DNA of 64,000 nt from Neisseriaceae bacterium (lineage in GTDB: Bacteria > Pseudomonadota > Gammaproteobacteria > Burkholderiales > Neisseriaceae), in NCBI GenBank assembly GCA_017991555.1, contig JAGOQM010000004.1, positions 82,273-146,272 of the forward strand, read 5' to 3'. Position numbers and translations under genes: made by a program. The notes beneath the pieces were generated by a model. That model searched no databases. It was not told the origin of the DNA and was given only the letters and a program-made list of their open reading frames with translations. Shown here piece after piece: positions 63,362-64,000 of this stretch; the stretch's first letter is position 1, and every line of letters begins with the position of its first letter.

Positions 63362-64000
63362 CTACAGCCGATAAACGTTGATCACGCCTTTCACATCAGA
63401 CAGCGCTGAAATGACCTTGGGCAGGTCGTCAATTTGTTTCACCTCAACGGTGAAGCGCATATTGGCCAAGTGGTCTTTGGATTGGGTTTGTACCGCCGTC
63501 ACGTTGATCTTATTGCGAGAGAAGGCGTCGGAAACGTCACGTAGCAGGCCGCTGCGGTCGCGCGCGGTCAGCTCAATGTCCACCGGGAACACGCCCTGTT
63601 GGGCGTTGCCCCACGAGGCCGGCACAATTTTTTCCGGCGCTTGGCTGGCCATGTTGATGTAGGCAGGACAGTTGTGGCGGTGGATAGAAATGCCGCGGCC
63701 TTTGGTGACAAAACCCATGATTTGGTCGGGCGGTGCGGGCTTACAGCACTTGGCCAAGACCGTCATGAGGTTGCCCACGCCGTCAATCAGAATCCCGTTG
63801 GGGTTTTCCTGAGCCTTGCTCTTCTTGACCATGCTCGCTTCGGTCACGTTTTTGATTTCTTCTTGCTTGAGCTGGCCGGCGGCCTTGCTGATGGCGCGCG
63901 GCGACACTTCGCCGTGGCCTAAGGCTTGATAGAGCTCATCCGGCTTGTTATAGCCGAGGCGTTCACACAGAGACTGAATGCTGGGCTTGATGTTGATTTT
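63362..64000 (-). CDS. relA: (p)ppGpp synthetase RelA (3' end only)
   Basis: C-terminal 212 residues of a RelA/SpoT-family stringent-response protein; the frame remains open to the last base of the window. The conserved TGS-to-ACT linking region with LAKCCKPAPPDQIMGFV and TKGRGISIHRHNCP is present, followed by the ACT domain ending in the stop at 63362. GRGISIHR is closer to RelA than to SpoT wording as I recall, so RelA is preferred. The synthetase domain lies outside the window. Confidence 0.87.
   Translation of the reverse strand, partial: KINIKPSIQSLCERLGYNKPDELYQALGHGEVSPRAISKAAGQLKQEEIKNVTEASMVKKSKAQENPNGILIDGVGNLMTVLAKCCKPAPPDQIMGFVTKGRGISIHRHNCPAYINMASQAPEKIVPASWGNAQQGVFPVDIELTARDRSGLLRDVSDAFSRNKINVTAVQTQSKDHLANMRFTVEVKQIDDLPKVISALSDVKGVINVYRL

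Overview
The window is an ordinary stretch of chromosome from a Gram-negative proteobacterium, most likely a betaproteobacterium related to Neisseriales. The basis is gene content (DsbC resembling the Neisseria form as I recall it, a MisRS/CpxRA-like two-component pair, ErpA, UbiG, RelA, arcDABC) and Gram-negative traits (Tat-exported PhoX, an autotransporter, lipoproteins). A genus cannot be named. The short Neisseria uptake word is not repeated at the terminators, so a DUS-rich Neisseria is unlikely. I found no phage, transposase, integrase or CRISPR. Almost every gene ends in a clear intrinsic terminator.

Layout. 1-6.4 kb: end of an NhaC-type antiporter, then grpE, dnaK and dnaJ (grpE and dnaK each with a sigma-32-type promoter), a PPP-type phosphoesterase and a gamma-carbonic anhydrase. 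6.5-13.2 kb: oligopeptidase A, tRNA-Lys, then a SAM-I riboswitch leader with its own terminator ahead of a three-gene operon (acyl-CoA ligase, alpha/beta-hydrolase, aldehyde dehydrogenase). 13.3-20.3 kb: the arginine deiminase operon arcDABC, a BaiN/HI0933-type flavoprotein and a small lipoprotein. 20.8-27.7 kb: a second identical tRNA-Lys, a cardiolipin-synthase-like phospholipase D, a Pho-box-controlled phoX, and cstA-ybdD. 27.9-31.3 kb (minus): hydrolase, PolB-like exonuclease, tyrA, xth. 31.5-38.9 kb: dsbC, an acyl-CoA-binding protein, then on the minus strand a two-component pair, ruvB, erpA, argC, and ispB with tRNA-Arg. 39-48.6 kb: rplU-rpmA, obgE, cysS, rpmE, a GT-C glycosyltransferase, ubiG, an OPT transporter and a DUF2459 protein. 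48.6-64 kb: a GDSL autotransporter, an alanine/glycine symporter, carAB, a Fur-controlled iron-siderophore binding protein, an SDR, rplM-rpsI, an M20 amidohydrolase with an MHS transporter, and the 3' end of relA.

The most notable item is the SAM-I riboswitch at about 9182-9292. It has a promoter with ideal spacing, P1-P4 helices, an antiterminator using the P1 3' strand, and an intrinsic terminator. The genes behind it are not known methionine genes, and the hydrolase has alanine at the usual nucleophile position. This suggests an uncharacterised, SAM-repressed carboxylate or aldehyde pathway linked to sulfur or methionine supply; the link is inferred from the regulation only.

Other regulation seen directly: a perfect 27-bp palindromic Fur box over the -10 of the binding-protein gene, Pho-box repeats before phoX, an 11-bp inverted repeat two helical turns long before arcD, and several palindromic intergenic repeats. 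All calls are from reading the sequence; no database search was run.
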